A stretch of 5,320 bases of DNA from Hyphomicrobiales bacterium (GTDB lineage: Bacteria > Pseudomonadota > Alphaproteobacteria > Rhizobiales > Beijerinckiaceae): NCBI GenBank assembly GCA_027489835.1, contig JAIXZF010000338.1, positions 1 to 5,320 on the forward strand, written 5' to 3'. Made by a program: the position numbers and the translations under genes. Positions 1-5,320 of this stretch are shown piece after piece. Below the pieces are notes generated by a model. That model did no database searches. It had not been told where the DNA came from and saw only the letters and a program-made list of their open reading frames with translations. Position 1 is the first letter of the stretch. Every line of letters starts with the position of its first letter.

Positions 1-2975
1 TGCCGCCGCGCTCGGCCATCGTCGCCTTCTCGGCCGAGGAGGTCTACGCCGTCGCCGAGCTCATCCGCCGGCAGAAAGGCGGCGCGGCCGTCGTGATGGG
101 CTCGCTCAGCCCGCGCACGCGCAACGCCCAGGTCGAGCTGTTCCAGTCCGGCGAGGTTGACTACCTGATCGCCACCGACGCCATCGGCATGGGGCTGAAC
201 CTCGACGTGGACCAGGTCGCTTTCGCCTCCGACCGCAAGTTCGACGGCCACCGGTTCCGCCGCCTGACCCCGGCCGAGTTCGGCCAGATCGCGGGCCGGG
301 CCGGCCGCAACATGCGCGACGGGCTGTTCGGCTCCACCGGGCGTTGCGAACCGCTCGACGCCGAACTCGTCGACGCTATCGAAAATCACCGCTTCGATCC
401 CGTCCGTCAGCTGCAATGGCGCAATCCCGACCTCGATTTCCGGTCTGTCGAGGCGCTGACCCGTTCGCTCTTGGTCCAGCCCGCCGAGGCGGGGCTGGCG
501 AAGGCGCCGATGGCGGACGACGAGACGGCCCTCGCCATCGTGGCGGCCGACCCGGCGCTGAAGGCGCTGGCGCAGGGGCGCGCAGCCGTGGAGCGGCTCT
601 GGGATGCCTGCCAGGTGCCCGATTACCGGAAGGTTTCGCCCGCCATCCACGCGGAACTTGTCGGCACGCTCTACCGTTTCCTGATGCAGAAGGGGCGCAT
701 TCCCGCGGATTGGTTCAAGCGGCAGATCGCGGCGATCGACCGCACCGAGGGGGACATCGACATCCTCTCCAATCGCATCGCGCAGATCAGGACATGGACC
801 TTCGTCGCCAACCGGCCCGATTGGCTGCCCGATCCGGAGCATTGGCAGGCGGTGGCGCGTCAGGTAGAGGACAAGTTATCCGACGCGCTGCACGAGCGCC
901 TCGCGGCCCGCTTCGTGGACCGCAGGACCAGCGTGCTGATGCGACGCTTGCGGGAGAACGCCATGCTTGAGGCTGAGGTCACCTCGACCGGGGACGTGCT
1001 GGTCGAGGGCCAGCACGTGGGCAGCCTGTCGGGCTTCCACTTCATTCCTGACGCGAGCGCTAGCGGCCCCGAGGCCAAGGCGCTCAACGCCGCTGCGCAG
1101 AAGGCGCTGGTCGGCGAATTGGAGGCGCGCGCCGCGCGGCTGTCGCTCGCCGCTGACGACGCCTTCGTGCTGGCCAATGACGGCCTGCTTCGCTGGATAG
1201 GCGAGCCTGTGGCGCGCCTCGTGCCGGGCGAGAAGACGCTGGCGCCGCGCCTGCGCGTCATCTCCGACGAGAACCTGCCTCCCGCCGCGCGCGAGCAGGT
1301 CGAACAGCGGCTCGAGCTCTGGCTGAAGGCCCATCTGACGCGGCATCTCGGCCCGCTGCTGATCCTCGAGGATGCGCCGGACCTGACCGGCATCGCGCGC
1401 GGCATCGCCTTCCAGATTTCCGAGGCCCTCGGCGTGCTCGACCGCGCCCGCGTGGCCGGGGACGTGAAGGGCCTCGAGCAGGATGCCCGCTCGGCGCTGC
1501 GCAAGCACGGCGTGCGCTTCGGCGCCTACCACCTGTATCTGCCGCTTCTGCTGAAGCCGGCCCCGCGCAGCCTCGCCGCGCAGCTCTGGGCGCTCAAGCA
1601 TGGCGGCCTCGACCAGCCCGGCCGCGACGAGATCGCCCATCTGGCGCTCTCGGGCCGCACCTCCATTCCGGCCAACAAGGACGTGCCGCGCGAGCTCTAC
1701 CGCGCCGCGGGCTTCCATGTCGCCGGCGAAAGGGCCCTGCGCGTCGACATTCTCGAGCGCCTCGCCGACCTGATCCGGCCGGCCATCGCCTATCGCCCGG
1801 GCGTGACGCCCGGCGAGCCGCCTCCGGGCGCCGCCGATGGCGACGGCTTCGTCGTGACCGGCGCCATGACCTCGCTGGTCGGCGCCTCAGGCCCGGATTT
1901 CGCCAACGTCCTGAAGGCGCTGGGCTATGCGGCCTCGACCCGTCCGGGTCCCGCGATCACCGTGCCCCTGCTCAAGCCGGCGCCGACGACCCCTCTGGCC
2001 GCAGCCGCGCCGGCGCAGGATGCCGCCCCCTTGCCCGAGGCATCCGGCGCCGCGGAGGCCGGGGCCATGCTCGGCGCCGAAGCCGAGCCCGAGCCTACGG
2101 CCGGCGAGCCCGTGCCCGACGCCGCCGCAGCGTCGGCCGGCGCTGCCACGGCTGAAGCCCCTGATGGCGCGGAGTCTTCTCAGCCCGAAGCTATCCAGGC
2201 CGAGACCGTCGAAGCCGAGCCTGCACCTGCCGAGCCTGCCCCTGCCGAGGCGCCGGGCGAGGCGGCGCCCGTCGATGGCGCTTCATCCTCGAGCGAGGCG
2301 GCGGACAGCCCGGCCGAGGCCGCTGCCGCCCTTCCGGATGCGGCGCCCGTCGAGCCTGCCCCCGCAGCGCCGATTGCGGACATCGAGATCTGGCGGCCCC
2401 ATCGCCCGCAGCGCGACCAGCGCGGCCAGCGTCAGGGGCGCGGACGCGGCGGCGACGGCGCCGAGGGCCAGGCCAACCGGCGCGGCGACCGGCGCGGGCC
2501 GCCCCGCGGATCCCAGCAGCCGGGCGTGGCGGCCGAAGGCGGACGTCCGCCGCGGACCGACAGGCCGCGTCCCGACGGAGGCGCCCTGCGCCCGCCCGGC
2601 GAAGGTCGCGACCGTGGCCGTGGCCGTCCCGACGAGCGCAGGGCCGATGGCGGCGCGCCGCGCGAAGCCCGGCCCGAGCGCGACCGTCCCCGTTCCGCCG
2701 AGCCTCGCCGCGACGGGCAGGAGCCTGGCCGCGAGGACCGCGGCCGGCCCTTCGGCAAGGGCAGCCCGAGGCCTGGCGGACGGCCAGGCGGCGGCAAGCC
2801 GGGTGGAGACAGACCCGGCAGCCATGTGGGCGGCAAGGGCTTCGAGGGCCGCGGTGGCTTCGGTTCGATGCGCGACGAGGCGCGCGCGCCCAGGCCCGAT
2901 CGCCAGCCCGATCCCGATTCGCCCTTCGCCAAGCTGGCGGCGCTGAAGGCGCAGCTGGAAGGCCAGAAGGGCTGA
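1..2975 (+). CDS. SUV3-like superfamily 2 RNA helicase, 3' part (start lies upstream of window)
   Basis: Predicted ATP-dependent RNA helicase of the SUV3 (mitochondrial degradosome) type, cut by the left window edge; 990 complete codons are visible, the first at position 3. The frame is open to the edge, so the GTG/ATG near 93-98 is internal. Numbering from the first full codon, residues 6-25 (IVAFSAEEVYAVAEL...) form the start of the second RecA-like domain. Residues 57-67 (ATDAIGMGLNL) are motif V and residues 95-102 (QIAGRAGR) motif VI with its arginine finger. The first RecA domain with Walker A and DEAD-type box must lie upstream. Residues about 120-640 hold no motif I can name. Residues about 650-795 are Ala/Pro/Glu-rich and probably disordered; about 797-970 are Arg/Gly-rich and strongly basic; the last residues (SPFAKLAALKAQLEG) form a short predicted helix. 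Expected role is ATP-driven RNA unwinding in turnover or ribosome-related processing. The helicase assignment is strong, the exact substrate unknown. Confidence 0.9.
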   Translation, partial: PPRSAIVAFSAEEVYAVAELIRRQKGGAAVVMGSLSPRTRNAQVELFQSGEVDYLIATDAIGMGLNLDVDQVAFASDRKFDGHRFRRLTPAEFGQIAGRAGRNMRDGLFGSTGRCEPLDAELVDAIENHRFDPVRQLQWRNPDLDFRSVEALTRSLLVQPAEAGLAKAPMADDETALAIVAADPALKALAQGRAAVERLWDACQVPDYRKVSPAIHAELVGTLYRFLMQKGRIPADWFKRQIAAIDRTEGDIDILSNRIAQIRTWTFVANRPDWLPDPEHWQAVARQVEDKLSDALHERLAARFVDRRTSVLMRRLRENAMLEAEVTSTGDVLVEGQHVGSLSGFHFIPDASASGPEAKALNAAAQKALVGELEARAARLSLAADDAFVLANDGLLRWIGEPVARLVPGEKTLAPRLRVISDENLPPAAREQVEQRLELWLKAHLTRHLGPLLILEDAPDLTGIARGIAFQISEALGVLDRARVAGDVKGLEQDARSALRKHGVRFGAYHLYLPLLLKPAPRSLAAQLWALKHGGLDQPGRDEIAHLALSGRTSIPANKDVPRELYRAAGFHVAGERALRVDILERLADLIRPAIAYRPGVTPGEPPPGAADGDGFVVTGAMTSLVGASGPDFANVLKALGYAASTRPGPAITVPLLKPAPTTPLAAAAPAQDAAPLPEASGAAEAGAMLGAEAEPEPTAGEPVPDAAAASAGAATAEAPDGAESSQPEAIQAETVEAEPAPAEPAPAEAPGEAAPVDGASSSSEAADSPAEAAAALPDAAPVEPAPAAPIADIEIWRPHRPQRDQRGQRQGRGRGGDGAEGQANRRGDRRGPPRGSQQPGVAAEGGRPPRTDRPRPDGGALRPPGEGRDRGRGRPDERRADGGAPREARPERDRPRSAEPRRDGQEPGREDRGRPFGKGSPRPGGRPGGGKPGGDRPGSHVGGKGFEGRGGFGSMRDEARAPRPDRQPDPDSPFAKLAALKAQLEGQKG
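2214..2249 (+). repeat. short in-frame tandem repeat (15-bp period, AEPAP units)
   Basis: GCCGAGCCTGC occurs at 2214-2224 and again at 2229-2239, with a third partial copy (GCCGAG) at 2244. The 15-bp period is a multiple of three and encodes AEPAP-AEPAP-AE within the acidic Ala/Pro/Glu-rich part of the helicase. Such a repeat can gain or lose units without breaking the frame, so length variation between strains is plausible. Confidence 0.55.
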
Positions 2976-2990
2976 GCCGCGTCGGCGCGC

Positions 2991-3254
2991 ATGCGCGAGG
3001 ACCGTCAGAGGCTCGACAAATGGGTGTGGTTTGCGCGGTTCGCGCGGACCCGCACGGCGGCGCAGGAACTCGTGGAAAGCGGATCCGTCCGCATCGACGG
3101 GCGCCGCGTCACCTCCTGCGGCCATCCCGTCAAGTGCGGCGACGTGCTGACCATCGCCGCGCCGCACGAGACGGCGGTCGTCCGCGTGGTCGGCCTGGGG
3201 GAGCGGCGCGGGGACGCATCGAGCGTGACGGCGCTCTATGAGAAGCTGTCATGA
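2991..3254 (+). CDS. S4-domain RNA-binding protein, Hsp15 (HslR)-like, 87 aa
   Basis: Small RNA-binding protein consisting almost wholly of one S4 domain. Residues 6-56 carry the family signature: RLDKWVWFARFARTR, the helix AAQELVESG, then VRIDGRRV and VKCGDVLTI. In E. coli the related Hsp15 is about 133 residues and binds free 50S subunits that still carry nascent chains. This protein lacks most of the basic C-terminal extension, so it may do only part of that job. ATG at 2991 is the first possible start after the helicase stop, and the family normally begins just before the R-LDKW motif. No good Shine-Dalgarno precedes it. The gap to the helicase stop is 15 nt with no room for a promoter, so co-transcription and perhaps translational coupling are likely. 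It lies in the same frame as the helicase, separated by a single TGA. The family call is firm; Hsp15 function is inferred. Confidence 0.88.
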   Translation: MREDRQRLDKWVWFARFARTRTAAQELVESGSVRIDGRRVTSCGHPVKCGDVLTIAAPHETAVVRVVGLGERRGDASSVTALYEKLS

Positions 3255-3276
3255 CAACGATCCGGGTTTTGCCTCG

Positions 3277-3305
3277 CTTGAACGCCCGCGCGGCAGCGGC
3301 TAGAC
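3277..3305 (+). promoter_or_regulatory. candidate housekeeping promoter of fdxA
   Basis: CTTGAA (3277-3282) and CTAGAC (3300-3305) are separated by exactly 17 bases. Against the rhizobial vegetative promoter pattern CTTGAC-N17-CTATAT this is five of six and four of six. It would start transcription near 3312, leaving a leader of about 40 nt. This is a pattern match by eye only. Confidence 0.4.
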
Positions 3306-3322
3306 CGGACCATGCAATCGAA

Positions 3323-3338
3323 CGGCCCCGAAGGGCCG
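3323..3338 (+). other. short hairpin in the fdxA leader
   Basis: CGGCCC (3323-3328), loop CGAA, GGGCCG (3333-3338): a perfect six-base-pair GC stem with a four-base loop. It ends just before the GGGG at 3341-3344, which serves as the weak ribosome-binding site of fdxA. No T-run follows, so it is not an intrinsic terminator. It could influence ribosome access or mRNA stability, or be chance in GC-rich DNA. Confidence 0.4.
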
Positions 3339-3351
3339 CCGGGGTAAGCGA

Positions 3352-3690
3352 ATGACCTACGTCGTCACCGAAAACTGCATCAAGTGCAAGTACATGGACT
3401 GCGTCGAGGTGTGTCCGGTGGACTGCTTCTACGAAGGCGAGAACATGCTCGTCATCCATCCGGACGAATGCATCGATTGCGGCGTCTGCGAACCTGAATG
3501 CCCCGCCGAAGCCATCAAGCCGGACACCGAGCCGGGGCTGGAGCAGTGGCTCAAGCTCAATGCCGACTACGCTTCGGCCTGGCCGAACATCACGATCAAG
3601 CGCGAGGCGCCGGCCGACGCCAAGGCGTTCGATGGCGTGCCGGGCAAGCTCGAGGCCCACTTTTCGCCGAACCCCGGCGAGGGCGACTGA
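3352..3690 (+). CDS. fdxA: seven-iron ferredoxin FdxA ([3Fe-4S] + [4Fe-4S])
   Basis: Soluble cytoplasmic electron carrier of 112 residues. Nine cysteines lie at 9, 12, 17, 21, 25, 40, 43, 46 and 50. This is exactly the spacing of Azotobacter vinelandii ferredoxin I, shifted by one for the initiator Met. By that homology C9, C17 and C50 hold the [3Fe-4S] cluster and C21, C40, C43 and C46 the [4Fe-4S] cluster, while C12 and C25 are not ligands. The second binding motif reads CIDCGVCEPECP. The C-terminal half (EPGLEQWLKLNADYASAWPNI...) is the usual non-cluster extension, and the length fits the family (about 106-112). ATG at 3352 is preceded by a weak GGGG site. The gene stands 97 nt behind the S4 gene with its own candidate promoter. 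The redox partner (for example a ferredoxin-NADP reductase) is not in the window, so the pathway cannot be assigned. Confidence 0.95.
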   Translation: MTYVVTENCIKCKYMDCVEVCPVDCFYEGENMLVIHPDECIDCGVCEPECPAEAIKPDTEPGLEQWLKLNADYASAWPNITIKREAPADAKAFDGVPGKLEAHFSPNPGEGD

Positions 3691-3708
3691 GGCCAGGCGG
3701 CGGCCTCA
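3688..3708 (+). terminator. hairpin overlapping the fdxA stop, possible weak terminator
   Basis: TGAGGCC (3688-3694), loop AGGCGGC, GGCCTCA (3702-3708): a perfect seven-base-pair stem that includes the stop codon. It is followed by CTTCGTTAACC, which has only scattered T residues. It may end fdxA transcription partly or protect the 3' end; it is not a textbook terminator. Confidence 0.4.
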
Positions 3709-3736
3709 CTTCGTTAACCTTGTCCCCCGCCGTGAT

Positions 3737-3756
3737 GGTTAATGAATTCCTTAACC
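3737..3756. promoter_or_regulatory. GGTTAA-N8-TTAACC inverted repeat, possible operator
   Basis: GGTTAA (3737-3742) and TTAACC (3751-3756) form a six-base palindrome around an eight-base centre, just upstream of the candidate carD promoter. It resembles the alphaproteobacterial CtrA site (TTAA-N7-TTAAC), but the gap between the TTAA halves here is eight, not seven. A further TTAACCTT lies at 3714-3721. A regulator site is plausible; which protein binds is unknown. Confidence 0.3.
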
Positions 3757-3757
3757 T

Positions 3758-3786
3758 TTGAATCCACGCGAATTTTGTGGTACGGT
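3758..3786 (+). promoter_or_regulatory. candidate carD promoter
   Basis: TTGAAT (3758-3763) and TACGGT (3781-3786) are spaced by 17 bases, with TGG directly before the second box as in extended -10 promoters. The -10 match is weak (three of six), the -35 better. Transcription would begin near 3793, giving carD a leader of about 233 nt. The -35 box overlaps a GANTC (CcrM-type methylation) site at 3760-3764. Confidence 0.3.
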
Positions 3787-3854
3787 CACCCCACAGTCGA
3801 ATTTTCGTGTCCATGCGCCCGCCGGGTCGGGAAACCATCGCAACAGCTCGTCGC

Positions 3855-3923
3855 CTTCCAGCCGCTTCCAGGCGGCCGGGGACGATTTGCCCCAGGACAC
3901 GTGGATCCAACGACGGCTGGAAG
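3855..3923 (+). other. long-range 10-bp inverted repeat in the carD leader
   Basis: CTTCCAGCCG (3855-3864) is perfectly complementary to CGGCTGGAAG (3914-3923). The 49-base loop contains a smaller GGGG/CCCC hairpin (3878-3881 with 3890-3893). In RNA this would make a branched structure well upstream of the carD start. It may be part of a structured leader or an unrecognised small RNA. I do not recognise it as a known RNA family. Confidence 0.4.
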
Positions 3924-3989
3924 CGCGCCCGGCAAGGGATGCGCGAACAAGAATGTGGCTGGGCTGATCGTCTGGCCATGGGACTTTTT

Positions 3990-4004
3990 GTCTGCTCAGC
4001 AGAC
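3990..4004 (+). other. hairpin directly upstream of the carD ribosome-binding site
   Basis: GTCTGC (3990-3995), loop TCA, GCAGAC (3999-4004): a perfect six-base-pair stem with a three-base loop. It follows TTTTT at 3985-3989 and ends four bases before AGGAG (4009-4013). A stem this close to the ribosome-binding site could affect translation initiation of carD. Confidence 0.4.
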
Positions 4005-4008
4005 CGAC

Positions 4009-4013
4009 AGGAG
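4009..4013 (+). promoter_or_regulatory. carD Shine-Dalgarno (AGGAG), decides the start
   Basis: AGGAG lies 12 bases before ATG 4026, and 18 before the in-frame ATG at 4032. The spacing is slightly long for 4026 but much too long for 4032, so 4026 is preferred. It also argues against starts further upstream, which would put this site inside the coding region. Confidence 0.65.
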
Positions 4014-4025
4014 AGTCACGTCACG

Positions 4026-4607
4026 ATGTCCATGATCAAGAAGAGCGCGACCCGCCAGGGCTTCAAGACCGGTGAATTCGTCGTCTACCCCGCCCATGGC
4101 GTGGGCCAGATCGTCTCCATCGAGGAGCAGGAAGTCGCCGGCTTCAAGCTCGAGCTGTTCGTCGTGAGCTTCGCCAAGGACAAGATGACGCTGCGCGTGC
4201 CGACCGCCAAGGCCGCCACCGTCGGCATGCGCAAGCTTGCCGATGAGCCCACCGTCACGCGCGCGCTCGAGACGCTGACCGGCCGCGCCCGTGTCAAGCG
4301 CACCATGTGGTCGCGCCGCGCCCAGGAGTACGAGGCGAAGATCAATTCGGGCGACATCATCGCGATTTCCGAGGTCGTGCGCGATCTGCACCGCTCCGAG
4401 GCCCAGCCCGAGCAGTCCTACTCCGAGCGCCAGCTCTACGAGGCGGCGCTCGACCGCATGGTCCGCGAGATCGCGGCTGTCGACGACGTGACCGACACCG
4501 AGGCGCTGAAGAAGATCGAAGGCCAGCTCGCCAAGTCGCCGCGCCGCGCCGCCAAGGGCGCCGAGGATGCCGATGACGAGCAGCAGGACGAGGCCGAGGC
4601 CGCCTGA
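4026..4607 (+). CDS. carD: CarD/CdnL-family transcriptional regulator, 193 aa
   Basis: RNA polymerase-binding regulator that stabilises the open promoter complex, chiefly at rRNA and other growth-related promoters; called CdnL in Caulobacter and CarD in mycobacteria and Rhodobacter. Residues about 12-70 are the Tudor-like RNA polymerase-interaction domain (FKTGEFVVYPAHGVGQIVSIEEQEV, then the MTLRVP strand), which contacts the beta subunit. Residues about 75-165 form the helical DNA-contacting domain. W95 in TMWSRRAQEYEAKI aligns with the tryptophan that wedges into the upstream edge of the transcription bubble in mycobacterial CarD. The conserved SGD-I-EVVRDLHR stretch follows at 108-123. The last 25 or so residues (GAEDADDEQQDEAEAA) are acidic and probably flexible. 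The start at 4026 is set by AGGAG at 4009-4013; the frame is open further upstream, but that part does not look coding. An intrinsic terminator follows, so the gene is probably monocistronic. Confidence 0.95.
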   Translation: MSMIKKSATRQGFKTGEFVVYPAHGVGQIVSIEEQEVAGFKLELFVVSFAKDKMTLRVPTAKAATVGMRKLADEPTVTRALETLTGRARVKRTMWSRRAQEYEAKINSGDIIAISEVVRDLHRSEAQPEQSYSERQLYEAALDRMVREIAAVDDVTDTEALKKIEGQLAKSPRRAAKGAEDADDEQQDEAEAA

Positions 4608-4632
4608 CAGGCCCGCATTCGCAAGCCTTTTG

Positions 4633-4658
4633 AAAGCCCGGCCTCGCGCCGGGCTTTT
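4633..4658 (+). terminator. intrinsic terminator after carD
   Basis: AAAGCCCGGC (4633-4642), loop CTCGC, GCCGGGCTTT (4648-4657): a perfect ten-base-pair stem, GC-rich in the middle, ending in four T residues and lying 25 bases behind the carD stop. The A-rich left arm mirrors the T-tract, so it could also work, less strongly, on the opposite strand. It separates carD from rpoH2 transcription. Confidence 0.9.
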
Positions 4659-4727
4659 GTGTGCCATGCGTCAATCCGACTCAGGATGGGCATCTGGAAA
4701 AATCCTAATGCCGCGTTAGCAAAAATG

Positions 4728-4756
4728 TGATCCACGCGATGGAACCATCCGTAAGT
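4728..4756 (+). promoter_or_regulatory. candidate RpoE (ChrR-type ECF)-like promoter of rpoH2
   Basis: TGATCC (4728-4733), 18 bases, TAAGT (4752-4756). From memory, promoters of the Rhodobacter sphaeroides singlet-oxygen sigma factor RpoE carry TGATCC at -35 and TAAGA at -10 with about this spacing, and rpoHII is one of its targets. The match here is ten of eleven bases. Transcription would start near 4762, giving a leader of only about 20 nt that contains the Shine-Dalgarno. The position, the sequence and the downstream gene agree. The consensus is recalled, not checked. Confidence 0.55.
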
Positions 4757-4767
4757 TTACCTAAGAC

Positions 4768-4776
4768 GGAGGAGAG
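4768..4776 (+). promoter_or_regulatory. strong rpoH2 Shine-Dalgarno (GGAGGAGAG)
   Basis: GGAGG at 4768-4772 stands nine bases before ATG 4782, the best ribosome-binding site in the window. It fixes the rpoH2 start and excludes the internal ATG at 4827. It suggests that control of this gene lies at transcription rather than at a weak translation start. Confidence 0.8.
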
Positions 4777-4781
4777 AACGT

Positions 4782-5320
<539 letters not shown>

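Larger units (their letters stand above)
3691..4025. other. 335-base intergenic region between fdxA and carD
   Basis: I find no convincing gene here. Open frames that cross it have compositions unlike their neighbours and no recognisable domain. What it holds: the fdxA-stop hairpin; TTAACCTT at 3714-3721 and 3751-3758 with GGTTAA at 3737-3742; a GANTC site (GAATC, 3760-3764); CGAATTTT twice (3769-3776, 3798-3805); a candidate promoter around 3758-3786; a 10-bp inverted repeat (3855-3864 with 3914-3923); a T-run at 3985-3989; a hairpin at 3990-4004; and the carD ribosome-binding site at 4009-4013. The 3710-3810 part is visibly richer in A/T than the rest of the window, as expected for a control region. 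Confidence 0.7.

Noticed and set aside
93..98. GTG or ATG near the left edge as the true helicase start
   Set aside because: The frame is open to the window edge and codes for helicase motif IV-like sequence upstream of it, so the start lies outside the window.
860..1718. Two long reverse-strand frames opposite the helicase
   Set aside because: High GC makes stops rare on the opposite strand; the products lack domains, while the + strand protein continues the helicase without a break.
2391..2915. Frameshift or pseudogene in the repetitive helicase tail
   Set aside because: The frame stays open to a conserved-looking C-terminal helix directly before the stop; the low complexity is an Arg/Gly-rich tail, not decay.
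2283..3167. 294-residue reverse-strand open frame opposite the helicase tail and S4 gene
   Set aside because: It mirrors GC-rich repetitive codons of the real genes and gives Ala/Arg/Gly-rich sequence without any domain.
3130..3660. Reverse-strand frame opposite the S4 gene and fdxA
   Set aside because: It covers the nine-cysteine ferredoxin, which is unmistakable on the + strand.
3777..4025. Extended N-terminus for CarD from an upstream ATG
   Set aside because: The frame is open, but the added residues show no domain, are rich in Arg and Ser unlike the protein, and would place AGGAG (4009-4013) inside the gene. The family begins near MIKKS/FKTGEFVVYP.
3742..4035. Possible 97-residue gene between fdxA and carD
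   Set aside because: No recognisable domain, no ribosome-binding site and odd composition; it overlaps the carD start and leader structures.
4696..4717. EcfG promoter GGAAA...CGTT upstream of rpoH2
   Set aside because: Only 13 bases separate the two elements; EcfG promoters need about 16-17.

Overview
The window looks like chromosomal DNA of a high-GC alphaproteobacterium, most likely of the order Hyphomicrobiales (Rhizobiales). This rests on strong G/C third-position bias, on the gene set (a SUV3-like helicase with a basic tail, a short S4 protein, a seven-iron ferredoxin, a CarD/CdnL regulator and an RpoH2-type sigma factor), and on alphaproteobacterial promoter-like and GANTC sites between the genes. 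I cannot name a genus. All genes are on the + strand. I see no mobile element, CRISPR array, tRNA or rRNA.

Layout: (1) positions 1-2975, the 3' part of a large helicase gene whose start lies upstream of the window. It enters in the second RecA-like domain and ends in a long low-complexity tail, acidic Ala/Pro/Glu-rich and then Arg/Gly-rich. (2) Positions 2991-3254, a small S4-domain RNA-binding protein 15 nt behind the helicase and probably co-transcribed with it. (3) Positions 3352-3690, ferredoxin fdxA, with its own candidate promoter and a small hairpin in front. (4) Positions 3691-4025, 335 bases without a convincing gene. This stretch has a hairpin at the fdxA stop, an AT-richer island with TTAACC repeats and a candidate promoter, and then inverted repeats suggesting a structured carD leader. 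(5) Positions 4026-4607, a CarD-family RNA polymerase-binding regulator, followed by a clear intrinsic terminator. (6) From 4782 to the window end, the first 179 codons of an RpoH2-type (sigma-32 family, group II) sigma factor.

Functionally this is a block of RNA-handling and transcription-control genes (helicase, S4 protein, CarD, RpoH2) with one electron carrier. The most informative non-coding signal is upstream of rpoH2: TGATCC, 18 bases, TAAGT, immediately before a strong Shine-Dalgarno. As I recall it, this closely resembles the promoter type used by the RpoE-ChrR singlet-oxygen system of Rhodobacter, in which rpoHII is a known target. It suggests that this sigma factor is switched on by photo-oxidative stress. 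No gene family here looks wholly new. The less ordinary parts are this promoter, the carD leader and the helicase tail.
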